Shown piece after piece: positions 1-7,898 of a stretch of 39,966 nucleotides of DNA; the stretch's first letter is position 1, and the number at the start of each line of letters is the position of its first letter. The DNA lies in the IMG/VR virus record IMGVR_UViG_3300027782_000005, positions 1 to 39,966 of that record; one strand, given 5' to 3'. The DNA is from a virus. The notes below the pieces were generated by a model that saw nothing but the letters and a program-made list of their open reading frames with translations, ran no database searches and was not told the origin of the DNA. Position numbers and translations under genes: made by a program.

Positions 1-127
1 ACGCGATGGGCTAAGGCTGATGCGCTGTCTGTCGGGCTGCTGCTGATTGAGATGATGGCTGCTCGTACAGGCATTGTGGAACTGATCACCAAGTTAAATG
101 CTCGTGGGCGCCGTTACTGCGTCATTC
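1..127. repeat. Assembly overlap, left copy (identical to 39840-39966)
   Basis: Exact 127-bp identity with the contig end, inside the RNA polymerase coding frame. It indicates a circular assembly with a 127-base overlap, not a biological terminal repeat. Confidence 0.95.
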
Positions 128-1920
128 AGGCATCCAAAGATATCCGCGAGTGGATCAAAAATTGTCACGAGTATCACGAGACGCTTGAGCCGATGTTCTT
201 GCCTACCGTTGAGAAGCCTTTAGAATGGAATAACCCTTGGATTGGCGGCTACGCTTCGCTTGAGTGGAAGCCTCGACCTCTCGTAAAAAGCAGATCGAAG
301 GCTTACCAAGAATCACTATCAACTTCACTGTCATCGGGCGTGTATTCGTCCGTCAACTTCATTCAGAATACTCCGTGGGCTATCGATCCGATTACACTTG
401 AGTTGGTTAAAGATTGTTGGAAAGAAGGCATCTCACTTGATGGTCTGCCTCCTTCACTTGATGAGCAACTGCCTACGAAACCAAGCGATATCAACACGAA
501 CGATGATGCACGAAGGCAATGGCGCAAGGCTGCGGCTAAGGTTCACTTCCTAAATGAATCGTATGAGTCACAGCGACTCCTGACCTTGAAAGCCTTGTTC
601 ATCGGTGACAAGATGAAGGACTTCAAGTCCCTGTGGTTCCCACATCAATTAGACTTTCGTGGACGCGGATATCCCCTGCCCCTCTTCTTGCAACCACAGG
701 GTGTTTCATATGCTAAGTCTATGCTTCGTTTTGCAAACGGTAAACCCCTACATAGTGATGCTGATCAGTTTCCCCTATACATTCAGGTTGCTAATAAGTT
801 CGGTCTCGACAAAGAACCTCTTCAAAAAAGAGTAGCGTGGGTCGAGGGCAACAGGGCAACCATTGAACAGATCGCACGAGACCCTTGGGCTAATCGCTTG
901 TGGCTCAAGGCAGACGAACCATTCGCGTTTGCTGCTGCCTGTCGTGAACTTAATGGCTTGTGGAAGCATGGCAAAGGCTTTGTAAGCCGCCTACCCATCT
1001 CAATGGATGCTACTACTCAGGGTTTACAGATCTATTCTATGTTGTTGCGGGATCCTGTTGCAGCCCTAGCAACCAACGTCCTGCCTTCCGACTGTCCTTC
1101 TGATCCGTACAGATTCGTGGCTGAAGCGGTCATTGAACGCCTGAAGAAGTCTGAGGATCCAATGGCTCCCCAACTGCTTCGCTTTGGTATTGATCGCAAC
1201 ACCACCAAGCGTCAGACAATGACCCTGCCCTATGGGCTGACAATGCATTCATGTATCAACTACACGCGTGAGTGGCTTGAAGACAAGATGCGTAAGACAG
1301 GTGAGAATCCGTTTGGACTTGAGACCTACAAGCCGATTGCTTTTCTAGGCAAAATAATTTGGGAATCTATCGATGATGTTGTTGGCTCTGCAAAGCGTGG
1401 AATGGATTTCATTCGTGGTTGTATTAGTGTGCTTATTGATAACGATGTGACGCCTCATTGGATGACGCCCATCGGCTTCCCTGTTCGTATGCGCTATGAA
1501 AACTACGACACCATTACCGTATCTACTCGCATCGGTGCCAAGGCTAAGGTGCTATCGCTGCGCCAAGACAACGGATTACAAAGCAAACGCAAAGCACTTA
1601 ATGGCGGTCCTGCTAACTATATCCATTCGTTGGACGGCTTCGGTGGACTGCTAGGACACACGATTAATATGTGTGCAGCAAACGGCATTCAAAACCTTGG
1701 TGCAGTACATGACCAAATCCTGTGCCTTTCGGCTGACTACATGACTACTGCTTCGTGTGTGCGACACGCAACGGTTGACATCTTCTCAAGAGACCTGCTT
1801 GAGGAGTTCCGTCAGGGGCTATTGACATATCTGCCTTCTTCCTGTACAATACCCGAAGTGCCAAAGTACGGTTCTTTGGACATATCAAAGGTCAAGGATT
1901 CAGACTACTATTTCAATTAG
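1..1920 (+). CDS. T7-like single-subunit RNA polymerase, C-terminal part (gene split by contig ends)
   Basis: This is the DNA-directed RNA polymerase that transcribes the phage middle and late genes. The frame is open from base 1, and the N-terminal part lies at 39366-39966; joined across the 127-bp overlap the protein is 797 aa (T7: 883). Motif A is ISMDATTQGLQ, with the metal-binding Asp at residue 494 of the joined protein. Motif B is TKRQTMTLPYG, with K561 and Y569 spaced exactly like T7 K631/Y639. Motif C is AVHDQI with D729. All catalytic residues are present. The 3' end (1822-1850) carries a sigma70-type promoter, and the TAG stop is followed directly by a palindrome copy. The family call is firm; promoter specificity cannot be read from sequence. 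Confidence 0.97.
   Translation, partial: TRWAKADALSVGLLLIEMMAARTGIVELITKLNARGRRYCVIQASKDIREWIKNCHEYHETLEPMFLPTVEKPLEWNNPWIGGYASLEWKPRPLVKSRSKAYQESLSTSLSSGVYSSVNFIQNTPWAIDPITLELVKDCWKEGISLDGLPPSLDEQLPTKPSDINTNDDARRQWRKAAAKVHFLNESYESQRLLTLKALFIGDKMKDFKSLWFPHQLDFRGRGYPLPLFLQPQGVSYAKSMLRFANGKPLHSDADQFPLYIQVANKFGLDKEPLQKRVAWVEGNRATIEQIARDPWANRLWLKADEPFAFAAACRELNGLWKHGKGFVSRLPISMDATTQGLQIYSMLLRDPVAALATNVLPSDCPSDPYRFVAEAVIERLKKSEDPMAPQLLRFGIDRNTTKRQTMTLPYGLTMHSCINYTREWLEDKMRKTGENPFGLETYKPIAFLGKIIWESIDDVVGSAKRGMDFIRGCISVLIDNDVTPHWMTPIGFPVRMRYENYDTITVSTRIGAKAKVLSLRQDNGLQSKRKALNGGPANYIHSLDGFGGLLGHTINMCAANGIQNLGAVHDQILCLSADYMTTASCVRHATVDIFSRDLLEEFRQGLLTYLPSSCTIPEVPKYGSLDISKVKDSDYYFN
1822..1850 (+). promoter_or_regulatory. 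Sigma70-type promoter inside RNA polymerase 3' end
   Basis: TTGACA, 17-bp spacer, TACAAT. It lies 70 bp before palindrome 1921-1934 and the SSB start. It would let host RNA polymerase transcribe the replication genes without the phage polymerase. Confidence 0.65.
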
Positions 1921-1934
1921 TCTAGGATCCTAGA
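1921..1934. repeat. Palindrome copy, 14-bp core, before SSB
   Basis: TCTAGGATCCTAGA begins on the base after the RNA polymerase TAG stop. The SSB ATG follows 16 nt later. The outer T of the 16-mer is G here. Confidence 0.9.
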
Positions 1935-1950
1935 AAAGAAAGAGAACGCC

Positions 1951-2550
1951 ATGAGTAAGAAGTTTGCACGCATCACCTCCCCGCTCGGTACCGCAGTCTA
2001 TCCACGCCTCAACGCGCCGGATACCAAGTTTGATGCTGATGGGGTGTACAGCGTGGAGTTGGAGTTGAACCCGAAGGACAAGACTGCTGCTGCATTCCTT
2101 GTCGAACTCACGAAGGCAGCCGATGCTGCTTACACGGAGACCTGCAAGGAGAAGGGCGGCAAGAAGTTGAAGCGTTCCGGATTGCCTATTAAGGAAACGG
2201 ACGATTCACTAGTTCGCATCAAGTTCAAGTTGAAGGCGAAGGCAGGAAACGCGGAGAAGTCGTGGGCGCAGAAGCCTGTCCTGTTTGATGCTCAGGGTAC
2301 TGCACTTGATGCGCCTCCGAACATTGGTTCGGGTTCACAGATCAAGGTTGCTTTTGAGATCGTTCCTTACTTCACGGCAATGGTTGGTGCAGGTATCTCC
2401 CTTCGCATGAAGGCAGTACAGATCTGCGAACTCCGTGAGTACACCCCCGGGGATAACTTTGATGCCTATGGCTTCAAGGCTACTGAGGGATTCACCAAGC
2501 AGACCGAAGCCCCGAAGGCTGCCACAACGGAAGATGAGTCCGACTTTTGA
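1951..2550 (+). CDS. ssb: Single-stranded DNA-binding protein, T7 gp2.5-like
   Basis: This 199-aa protein coats ssDNA at the phage replication fork and probably contacts helicase and polymerase through its tail. It begins MSKKFARITSPLGTAVYPRL and ends in an acidic tail with terminal Phe (TTEDESDF), the hallmark of T7 gp2.5 (232 aa), whose C-terminal Phe is needed for partner binding. It is the first gene after RNA polymerase, as expected for a middle gene. Its leader is a palindrome copy (1921-1934) followed by AAGAAAGAGAACGCC and the ATG, and a host-type promoter lies about 70 nt before the palindrome. It overlaps the next gene by TTGA. The assignment rests on position, length and tail; the OB-fold core is diverged. 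Confidence 0.85.
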   Translation: MSKKFARITSPLGTAVYPRLNAPDTKFDADGVYSVELELNPKDKTAAAFLVELTKAADAAYTETCKEKGGKKLKRSGLPIKETDDSLVRIKFKLKAKAGNAEKSWAQKPVLFDAQGTALDAPPNIGSGSQIKVAFEIVPYFTAMVGAGISLRMKAVQICELREYTPGDNFDAYGFKATEGFTKQTEAPKAATTEDESDF

Positions 2551-2951
2551 AATTAGTTCTTTGGGTTGAACCTACTCCGGCAAGCCGTCCTCGCATATCT
2601 AGGAAGGGCTTTGCCTACTACGGTAAGACCTATGAGAACTACAGAAAAGAAGCGAAGGCAGCCCTTGGTGCAATTAAAAAGCCCAAGGGCTGCCCCCTCG
2701 CAGGACCACTTAAGGTGAAGGTGACTTTCTTCTGTCGTTCCCCGAAGAAGATCACAAGCCTGTTCCCGCTAGGTGACATTGATAACCATGTGAAGTCGAT
2801 TCTAGATTCGCTCAATGAGTGGGCGTGGCTAGATGATCGACAGATTATGACGCTTGAAGCGCGAAAGTGCTACAGCACAAACCCTCGAATCGAAATCGAA
2901 TGGAAAGAGCATTATGACGAACCCCAACGAATCGGAGTTCCTACAGCATGA
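2547..2951 (+). CDS. rusA: RusA-like Holliday junction resolvase
   Basis: This 134-aa enzyme would cut branched DNA during phage recombination and before packaging, the job done in T7 by the unrelated gp3 endonuclease I. The RusA signature is clear: GDIDNHVKSILDSLN at residues 76-90, then WLDDRQI at 94-100. Asp77, Asp79 and Asp96/97 are candidate metal ligands, and the basic PRISRKG stretch lies near the N-terminus. The start is TTG, overlapping the SSB stop as TTGA; no later start keeps the conserved VEPTPASRPR beginning. Translation is therefore probably coupled to SSB. The 3' end overlaps the primase-helicase start by 38 nt. Confidence 0.9.
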   Translation: MKLVLWVEPTPASRPRISRKGFAYYGKTYENYRKEAKAALGAIKKPKGCPLAGPLKVKVTFFCRSPKKITSLFPLGDIDNHVKSILDSLNEWAWLDDRQIMTLEARKCYSTNPRIEIEWKEHYDEPQRIGVPTA

Positions 2952-4503
2952 GTCCTGCCCCCAATGTGGGAGCAAGGACAACCTCGCTAGGTACACAGAC
3001 GGACACGCTTACTGCTTCGGCTGTAAGTATTACGAGACAGGCAAGGGCGAACCCTTAGCCGAAGTTACCAAGACCAATACTACTTTGATTGATGTAGTAA
3101 CGGCTCCGCTCAAGAAGCGCGGAATCACCGAAGATACCTGCCGCTTTTGGGGCTACGGTATGGGTGAATACAACGGACAGACTGTGCAGGTTGCTCAGTA
3201 CATCAAGGATGGCTCCGTTGTTGCACAGAAGTTACGCTTCCCATCTAAAGATTTTGTAATGCTAGGTGATACAAAGTCGCTGCCTCTGTACGGTATGCAC
3301 TTGTGGCGCGATGGTGGGCGCATGGTTACCGTGACTGAGGGCGAGGTAGATGCTCTTACTGTTGGTCAACTCTTCGGCAACAAGTGGGCAGTCTGCTCAG
3401 TACCTACAGGTGCTACAGGTGCGCTCAAGTCTTTCCAAGCGAACTTGGAATGGCTAGAAAAATTTGAATCTGTAGTGATCATGTTTGACGATGATGAGCC
3501 GGGTCGCAAGGCAGCCCGTGAGTGTGCGATGTTGCTTACACCGGGCAAAGCAAAGATTGGAACCATCGTAGGTTTCAAGGATGCCAACGAAGCCCACATG
3601 GCGGGTGAAGGAAAGCGAGTAATCGATGCGGTCTATGGCGCTAAAGCCTATCGTCCGGATGGCGTTGTTCTCGGTTCGGATCTGTGGGATACTGTTAATG
3701 AAAATGATAAAAATGAATCGACTTCTTATCCGTGGGCTGCACTCAACGATAAGTTACTTGGAATCCGTAAGGGTGAACTAGTAGTCATCACCTCAGGCAC
3801 AGGCATCGGCAAGTCCTCTGTCTGTCGTGAAATGGTTTGCCACTTGATTCGTTCAGGTAAGAAGGTTGGGCTGCTCATGTTGGAAGAAAATGTAAAGCGC
3901 ACAGGGCGCAACCTCATGGGTATCCATCTGAATACACCTCCCTACTTTTGGGAAGAGCGTGGTATTTCAGGGGAGCAGAAGCGCGAAGCCTTTGATGCCA
4001 CAGTAGCCAAGGTGGTACTGCTTGATCACTTTGGTTCTGTGAATCCTGAAAATCTTCTTGCTCGTATTCGTTACATGATCAAGTCATGTGGATGTGATTA
4101 CATTTTCCTAGATCACTTGTCCATCGTTGTATCCGGACTAGGTGATGGAGATGAGCGCCGCTTGATTGACAACGCGATGACCTCGCTGCGTAGCCTCGTA
4201 GAAGAGACTCAGGCAGCCATGTTTGTGGTGTCGCATCTACGCCGTCCTGATGGAGACCGTGGGCATGAAGAGGGTGTTACGACCTCCCTAGCCCAACTGC
4301 GTGGCTCTCACTCTATTGCTCAGTTAGCCGATGCTGTTATTGGTTTGGAACGCAATCAGCAAGGCGAAGCGCCCAATGAATTACTTGTTCGGGTTCTTAA
4401 GAACAGATTCACAGGAGACACAGGACTCTCCGGAATGCTGCGATATTTCAAAGAATCAGGACGATTGCACGAGATTGCAATGGATGTGAACGATGATATT
4501 TAA
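2914..4503 (+). CDS. Bifunctional DNA primase-helicase, T7 gp4-like
   Basis: This protein of 529 aa (T7 gp4A: 566) unwinds the fork as a hexamer and makes lagging-strand primers. The zinc-binding primase domain has Cys15, Cys18, Cys34 and Cys37 in CPQCGS...HAYCFGC. The TOPRIM region has VTEGEVDALT and VIMFDDDEPG. The RecA-type helicase has Walker A SGTGIGKSS (Lys300), Walker B YIFLDHLSI, and a later VVSHLRRP...QLRGSHSIAQL segment. The tail is acidic (MDVNDDI), as in T7 where it docks the polymerase. The frame is open further upstream to 2854, but the ATG at 2914 has GGAAAGAGC before it and places the zinc finger as in T7. It overlaps rusA and is followed 9 nt later by the HTH gene. Confidence 0.97.
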   Translation: MTNPNESEFLQHESCPQCGSKDNLARYTDGHAYCFGCKYYETGKGEPLAEVTKTNTTLIDVVTAPLKKRGITEDTCRFWGYGMGEYNGQTVQVAQYIKDGSVVAQKLRFPSKDFVMLGDTKSLPLYGMHLWRDGGRMVTVTEGEVDALTVGQLFGNKWAVCSVPTGATGALKSFQANLEWLEKFESVVIMFDDDEPGRKAARECAMLLTPGKAKIGTIVGFKDANEAHMAGEGKRVIDAVYGAKAYRPDGVVLGSDLWDTVNENDKNESTSYPWAALNDKLLGIRKGELVVITSGTGIGKSSVCREMVCHLIRSGKKVGLLMLEENVKRTGRNLMGIHLNTPPYFWEERGISGEQKREAFDATVAKVVLLDHFGSVNPENLLARIRYMIKSCGCDYIFLDHLSIVVSGLGDGDERRLIDNAMTSLRSLVEETQAAMFVVSHLRRPDGDRGHEEGVTTSLAQLRGSHSIAQLADAVIGLERNQQGEAPNELLVRVLKNRFTGDTGLSGMLRYFKESGRLHEIAMDVNDDI

Positions 4504-4512
4504 AGGAGAACC

Positions 4513-4851
4513 ATGCAACCCCGCAAACTAACTGCACGACAAGTGAATGAAATTCAAGACCTTGGCAAGACTTCCATGAAAAAGGTGGACATAGCCAAGC
4601 AGTATGGCGTCAGCCCACAATTGGTATCTACGGTAATTAGGTACGGCTATGAAACGCGTCCCACTATTTACCGCAATATGTCTACAACAGCAGAGCCGGA
4701 CTCTTGGGAGACACTTGCAAAAGCATTGAATGCAAAGTATCCTGACGAACCTGTTACAGCCGCACAGGTACGACAGATGCACGACATAGCACTAAAGAAG
4801 ATTGCTGCGGCTTGGGCAAAGCAGGGCATCACTAAAGAAGACTTGTTCTAG
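4513..4851 (+). CDS. Small two-HTH DNA-binding protein, putative transcription regulator
   Basis: This is a 112-aa protein of unknown function with two visible DNA-binding patterns. Residues about 7-42 (TARQVNEIQDLG...KVDIAKQYGVSPQLVSTVI) read as a resolvase/phage-type helix-turn-helix. Residues about 80-100 (EPVTAAQVRQMHDIALKKI) resemble the recognition segment of sigma70 region 4.2 (VTxxxIRQIxxxALRKL). A strong AAAGGAG ribosome-binding site precedes the ATG. The TAG stop lies inside a palindrome copy (4846-4861), which separates it from DNA polymerase. By inference it could bind that palindrome or touch host or phage RNA polymerase, but nothing in the sequence proves a target. The HTH call is fairly firm; the sigma-like match is a pattern judged by eye. 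Confidence 0.7.
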   Translation: MQPRKLTARQVNEIQDLGKTSMKKVDIAKQYGVSPQLVSTVIRYGYETRPTIYRNMSTTAEPDSWETLAKALNAKYPDEPVTAAQVRQMHDIALKKIAAAWAKQGITKEDLF

Positions 4852-4861
4852 GATCCTAGAA
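4846..4861. repeat. Palindrome copy before DNA polymerase
   Basis: A full TTCTAGGATCCTAGAA; its TAG supplies the stop codon of the two-HTH gene. It is followed by a hairpin with the ribosome-binding site of DNA polymerase. Confidence 0.95.
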
Positions 4862-4876
4862 TCTCTTGAAAGGAGA
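4862..4876 (+). promoter_or_regulatory. Leader hairpin with ribosome-binding site in loop (DNA polymerase)
   Basis: Arms TCTC and GAGA flank the 7-nt loop TTGAAAG. The GAAAGGAG ribosome-binding sequence spans loop and right arm. Confidence 0.5.
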
Positions 4877-4881
4877 ACACG

Positions 4882-6633
4882 ATGGAAATTGTATTTGATA
4901 TTGAAACGCCTATGGTGGCTGATTGGTTGAACCTGTCTGACGTTAAAGAAATTCTGTGCATGGCTATTAGTATTGATGGTGCAGAGCCTAAGACGGTAGA
5001 CATGGAGTATGGCTTGCTGCTCCTGAGTACTGCCGATACTGTGATCGGACACAACATTCAATCCTTTGATATCCCTGCACTCAAGCGGGTCTATCCGAAG
5101 TTTGAGATTAGCGGACAGGTGTTCGACACTTTAATTGTTTCGCGTTTGCTTCATGCGGATATCCGGGAGCGTGACTTTCTGCTCCCTGAGTTTCCAAAGG
5201 AGTTGGTCGGGTCGCACAGTCTCAAGGCTTGGGGCTACCGCCTTGGTCTTGGCAAGGGACAAGCACCTGAGTTCACTACGTCAGAAGAACTCAATGCTTA
5301 CTGCCGTCAGGATGTACGGGTTACGCATCGGCTGTACAAGCACTTGCTGAACCATCCATCAATGCCGGAAGCCGTTAAGGCAATCACTCTTGAGCATGAG
5401 TTTTCTGCAATCATTCGCAAGCAGGAGCGCACGGGCTTTCCCTTCGACATCAAGGGTGCAGAGCGTCTTCACGCTGAGTTGCGTAAAGAGTTGCTTGGGT
5501 TGGAGCAGGAGATGCAGAAGATCTTCCCTCCAAAGGTGATTGAGCGTGTGTCTGAGAAGACAGGTAAGGCAATGAAGTCGAAGACTGAAGTCTTTAATCC
5601 GGGATCTCGTCTTCAGATTGCTGAACGCCTGATGGAGCGATACCAATGGAAGCCCATTGAGTTGACCCCTGATGGACGCCCTCGGATTGACGAAGCGGTG
5701 CTGTCTGATCTTCCATACCCGGAGGCTAAGACCCTGTGCCGTTACCTGACAATCATCAAGCGTCTTGGGCAGGTAGCAGACGGGGACGAGGCGTGGCTCA
5801 GGGCGGTCGCTACTGATGGACGCATTCACGGACTAGTGAACACCAACGGAGCGATTACGGGGCGTTGTACCCACCGTAGTCCGAACTTGGCGCAGGTTCC
5901 CAAGGAGCCTGAGTACCGTGCCTTGTTCCTCCCGGCTGCTAACGAGGTGTTGGTTGGGGTGGATGCTTCGGGTTTGGAACTGCGCTGCCTCGCTCATTAC
6001 CTTGGCAAGTACGATGGTGGTGTATATGCGGCTACGATCCTGACCGGAGACATCCATTGGGAGAATGCCAAAGCCTTCGGGTTGACCACCGATGCTGTGC
6101 AGGACAAGACAAATCCAACTCACAAGCAAGCCCGTGATCAGGCAAAGGGTGCAATCTATGCGCTCATCTACGGCGCAGGTAATGACAAGTTAGGTTTTGT
6201 TCTTGGTGGTACCGGAGCGCGAGGCAAGAAGGCTCGGATGAACTTTGAAGCCAAGGTTCCGGCATATGCAGCCCTCAAGGCAGACGTGACGCAACTGATG
6301 ACTACCCGTGGATGGATGCGTGGTCTTGATTCACGCCCTCTCTATCCCCGGTCTACTCATGCTGCCCTCAACACGCTGCTTCAAAGTGCAGGAGCGGTTG
6401 TGATGAAGGAAGCCTGTGTCATAGCCCACCGCAACTTTGCTTTGCAATCTATTCCGGTAAAGCAAGTAGCCACCGTGCATGATGAATATCAGTTCACAGT
6501 TAATGCTGCCTACGCAGAAACTGTTGGTAACATTGTTGTACAGGCTATTCAAGAAGCCGGAAAGTACTACAAATTCAGATGCAAATTAGACGGCGTACAT
6601 CGAAGCGGAGCCAATTGGGCAGAAACACACTAA
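4882..6633 (+). CDS. DNA polymerase, family A, T7 gp5-like, with 3'-5' exonuclease
   Basis: This is the replicative polymerase. It is 583 aa, against 704 in T7. The exonuclease domain has FDIET (Asp6, Glu8), VIGHNIQSFDIPAL and YCRQDVRVTH. The polymerase domain has motif A GVDASGLELRCLAH (Asp361), motif B RDQAKGAIYALIYGAG and motif C VHDEYQ (Asp534). The end, GANWAETH, matches the T7 GPNWAICH end, so the gene is complete. The segment before FNPGSR in the thumb is only about 30 residues and appears to lack the T7 thioredoxin-binding loop, so another or no processivity factor is likely. The leader carries palindrome copy 4846-4861 and a hairpin with the ribosome-binding site in its loop (4862-4876). 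Confidence 0.97.
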   Translation: MEIVFDIETPMVADWLNLSDVKEILCMAISIDGAEPKTVDMEYGLLLLSTADTVIGHNIQSFDIPALKRVYPKFEISGQVFDTLIVSRLLHADIRERDFLLPEFPKELVGSHSLKAWGYRLGLGKGQAPEFTTSEELNAYCRQDVRVTHRLYKHLLNHPSMPEAVKAITLEHEFSAIIRKQERTGFPFDIKGAERLHAELRKELLGLEQEMQKIFPPKVIERVSEKTGKAMKSKTEVFNPGSRLQIAERLMERYQWKPIELTPDGRPRIDEAVLSDLPYPEAKTLCRYLTIIKRLGQVADGDEAWLRAVATDGRIHGLVNTNGAITGRCTHRSPNLAQVPKEPEYRALFLPAANEVLVGVDASGLELRCLAHYLGKYDGGVYAATILTGDIHWENAKAFGLTTDAVQDKTNPTHKQARDQAKGAIYALIYGAGNDKLGFVLGGTGARGKKARMNFEAKVPAYAALKADVTQLMTTRGWMRGLDSRPLYPRSTHAALNTLLQSAGAVVMKEACVIAHRNFALQSIPVKQVATVHDEYQFTVNAAYAETVGNIVVQAIQEAGKYYKFRCKLDGVHRSGANWAETH

Positions 6634-6959
6634 ACGCTTATGCAGCGGGGCTGCTTGATGGGGAGGGATGCGTTCGATGGAACCACTCCCCATCAATTGA
6701 GGTCAGCAACAAGCACCAAGGTGCTTTGCGCTTACTTCAAGAGAAGTGGGGTGGATCCATTCGGGACAAAGGCGATAAGGTATTTGTGTGGACGGTACAT
6801 GGTAAAAGGGCTTTGAAATATCTCAGCCATGTTGCCAAATACTCCGTCATCAAATACCCACAAATTGTTGCCCTGTTTCGAGCGGTTGCTACTAGAGGCA
6901 CAGTCAGACAACAACACATTGACACATTGAAAAGGTTAAAGAATGTCTACACCAATTGA
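6579..6959 (+). CDS. LAGLIDADG-type homing endonuclease-like protein
   Basis: This 126-aa protein has the single motif YAAGLLDGEGCVRW near residues 21-34, the LAGLIDADG helix with its catalytic acidic residue. It also has ISxxxx-like positions (SIEVSNKHQGALRLLQEKWGG) and a C-terminal KYPQIVALFRAV segment typical of small one-motif homing enzymes. It overlaps the 3' end of the polymerase gene by 55 nt if ATG 6579 is used, or by 19 nt from TTG 6615; neither start has a strong ribosome-binding site. Free-standing homing genes next to polymerase genes are common in phages. It would cut a homing-gene-free allele of a relative, probably near the polymerase 3' end (inference). It could also be inactive or have a DNA-binding role. 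Confidence 0.75.
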   Translation: MQIRRRTSKRSQLGRNTLNAYAAGLLDGEGCVRWNHSPSIEVSNKHQGALRLLQEKWGGSIRDKGDKVFVWTVHGKRALKYLSHVAKYSVIKYPQIVALFRAVATRGTVRQQHIDTLKRLKNVYTN

Positions 6960-7146
6960 TTACATGACTACTGACGAGTTGCTGCTTGAACTTAAGAAGC
7001 GATTCAATGAGATGGTGTTCGTGGGTTACAAAGAACATCCTAAGAAGGACGATAGTTACAGCATCTGTGTGAAGTCCACGCTGCACGGAACGTATGGCTT
7101 GATTGAGGTTCTTACTAGAGCCGCAGACGCTCAAGAGGCAGACTAA
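6943..7146 (+). CDS. Small conserved-position protein of unknown function (67 aa)
   Basis: This short protein, MSTPIDYMTTDELLLELKKRF..., is not recognised. An alpha-helical N-terminus with an LLLELKKRFNEM stretch is followed by a likely beta segment (MVFVGYKEH, YSICVKSTL). It overlaps the homing gene by 17 nt and shares its stop with the exonuclease start (TAATG), so it lies in a tightly coupled translational chain. AAAGGTTAAAG upstream of the ATG can act as ribosome-binding site. Its location between polymerase and exonuclease suggests a replication or nucleotide-related role, but no motif supports one. Confidence 0.7.
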   Translation: MSTPIDYMTTDELLLELKKRFNEMVFVGYKEHPKKDDSYSICVKSTLHGTYGLIEVLTRAADAQEAD

Positions 7147-7898
7147 TGCGTAAGAAGCCTATTGTTTTACCACAGCGCACCTTGCTAATCGATGGCGATA
7201 TCCTTATCTATTCAATATGCTCTGCTACCGAATATGTAGCGCGGCTTGATGAAGATACTGATGTTGCCTTTTCTAATATCAATGAAGCCTTGCATCTGTG
7301 CGATGTGACTATTCAAAAGTATATGGCAACTCTAGATGCTCAGTTCTGCGTCTTAGGGTTCACCGGAAAGTTCAACTTCAGGAAAGACGTTTACCCTGAG
7401 TACAAGAGCCACCGCAAAGCCTGTCGTAAACCTTGCGGATACAAGCCTGTCAAGGAAATGCTTTCGGCTAGGTATGTTGTCCGTGAGGAACCTACGCTAG
7501 AGGGAGATGACATAATTGGCATCTTGCAGACAGAGGGAACTTACGGTGATTCGGTTATTGTTTCCGCAGACAAAGACCTGAACACCATCCCCGGCTTGTT
7601 GTGGAATCCGGATAAGGATGAGGCTCCCCGTCTGATTACCGAAGAAGAAGCAACCCACAATTGGCTAATGCAGACCCTGACCGGGGATAAGACTGATGGG
7701 TATCCCGGCATTACGGGGGTGGGTCCTGTGACTGCTGCAAAGATTCTTAAGACTGACTCGTGGAGTGAAGTCTTGGAAGCCTATATTGCAAACGGCTATA
7801 CTGAAGAGTTTGCTCTGACTCAAGCGCGTTGTGCGCGAATCTTACGACACAAAGAATACAATTGGGAAACAAAGGAGGTACTACTATGGACACCATGA
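7146..7898 (+). CDS. 5'-3' exonuclease, FEN/PIN superfamily, T7 gp6-like
   Basis: This 250-aa exonuclease removes RNA primers and degrades host DNA for nucleotide supply (role known for T7 gp6). Visible elements are LLIDGDILIYSI near the N-terminus (Asp16, Asp18), EGDDIIGIL and VSADKDL as metal-binding acidic clusters, and the helix-3-turn-helix DNA-binding segment DKTDGYPGITGVGPVTAAKIL. It is somewhat shorter than T7 gp6 (about 300 aa). The start overlaps the stop of the preceding gene by one base. The 3' end overlaps the next start by 13 nt and contains that gene's strong AAAGGAGGT ribosome-binding site. Confidence 0.95.
   Translation: MRKKPIVLPQRTLLIDGDILIYSICSATEYVARLDEDTDVAFSNINEALHLCDVTIQKYMATLDAQFCVLGFTGKFNFRKDVYPEYKSHRKACRKPCGYKPVKEMLSARYVVREEPTLEGDDIIGILQTEGTYGDSVIVSADKDLNTIPGLLWNPDKDEAPRLITEEEATHNWLMQTLTGDKTDGYPGITGVGPVTAAKILKTDSWSEVLEAYIANGYTEEFALTQARCARILRHKEYNWETKEVLLWTP

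Noticed and set aside
2854-2913. Upstream start for primase-helicase
   Set aside because: The 20 extra codons lie within rusA, have no ribosome-binding site, and the zinc finger is correctly placed from ATG 2914.
5359-6129. Long antisense frames opposite DNA polymerase, capsid, internal virion and RNA polymerase genes
   Set aside because: They mirror well-supported sense genes, lack ribosome-binding sites and have no recognisable protein features.
6540-6633. Programmed -1 frameshift fusing DNA polymerase to the homing-type protein
   Set aside because: The frames are compatible with -1, but no slippery heptamer or following structure was seen in the overlap.
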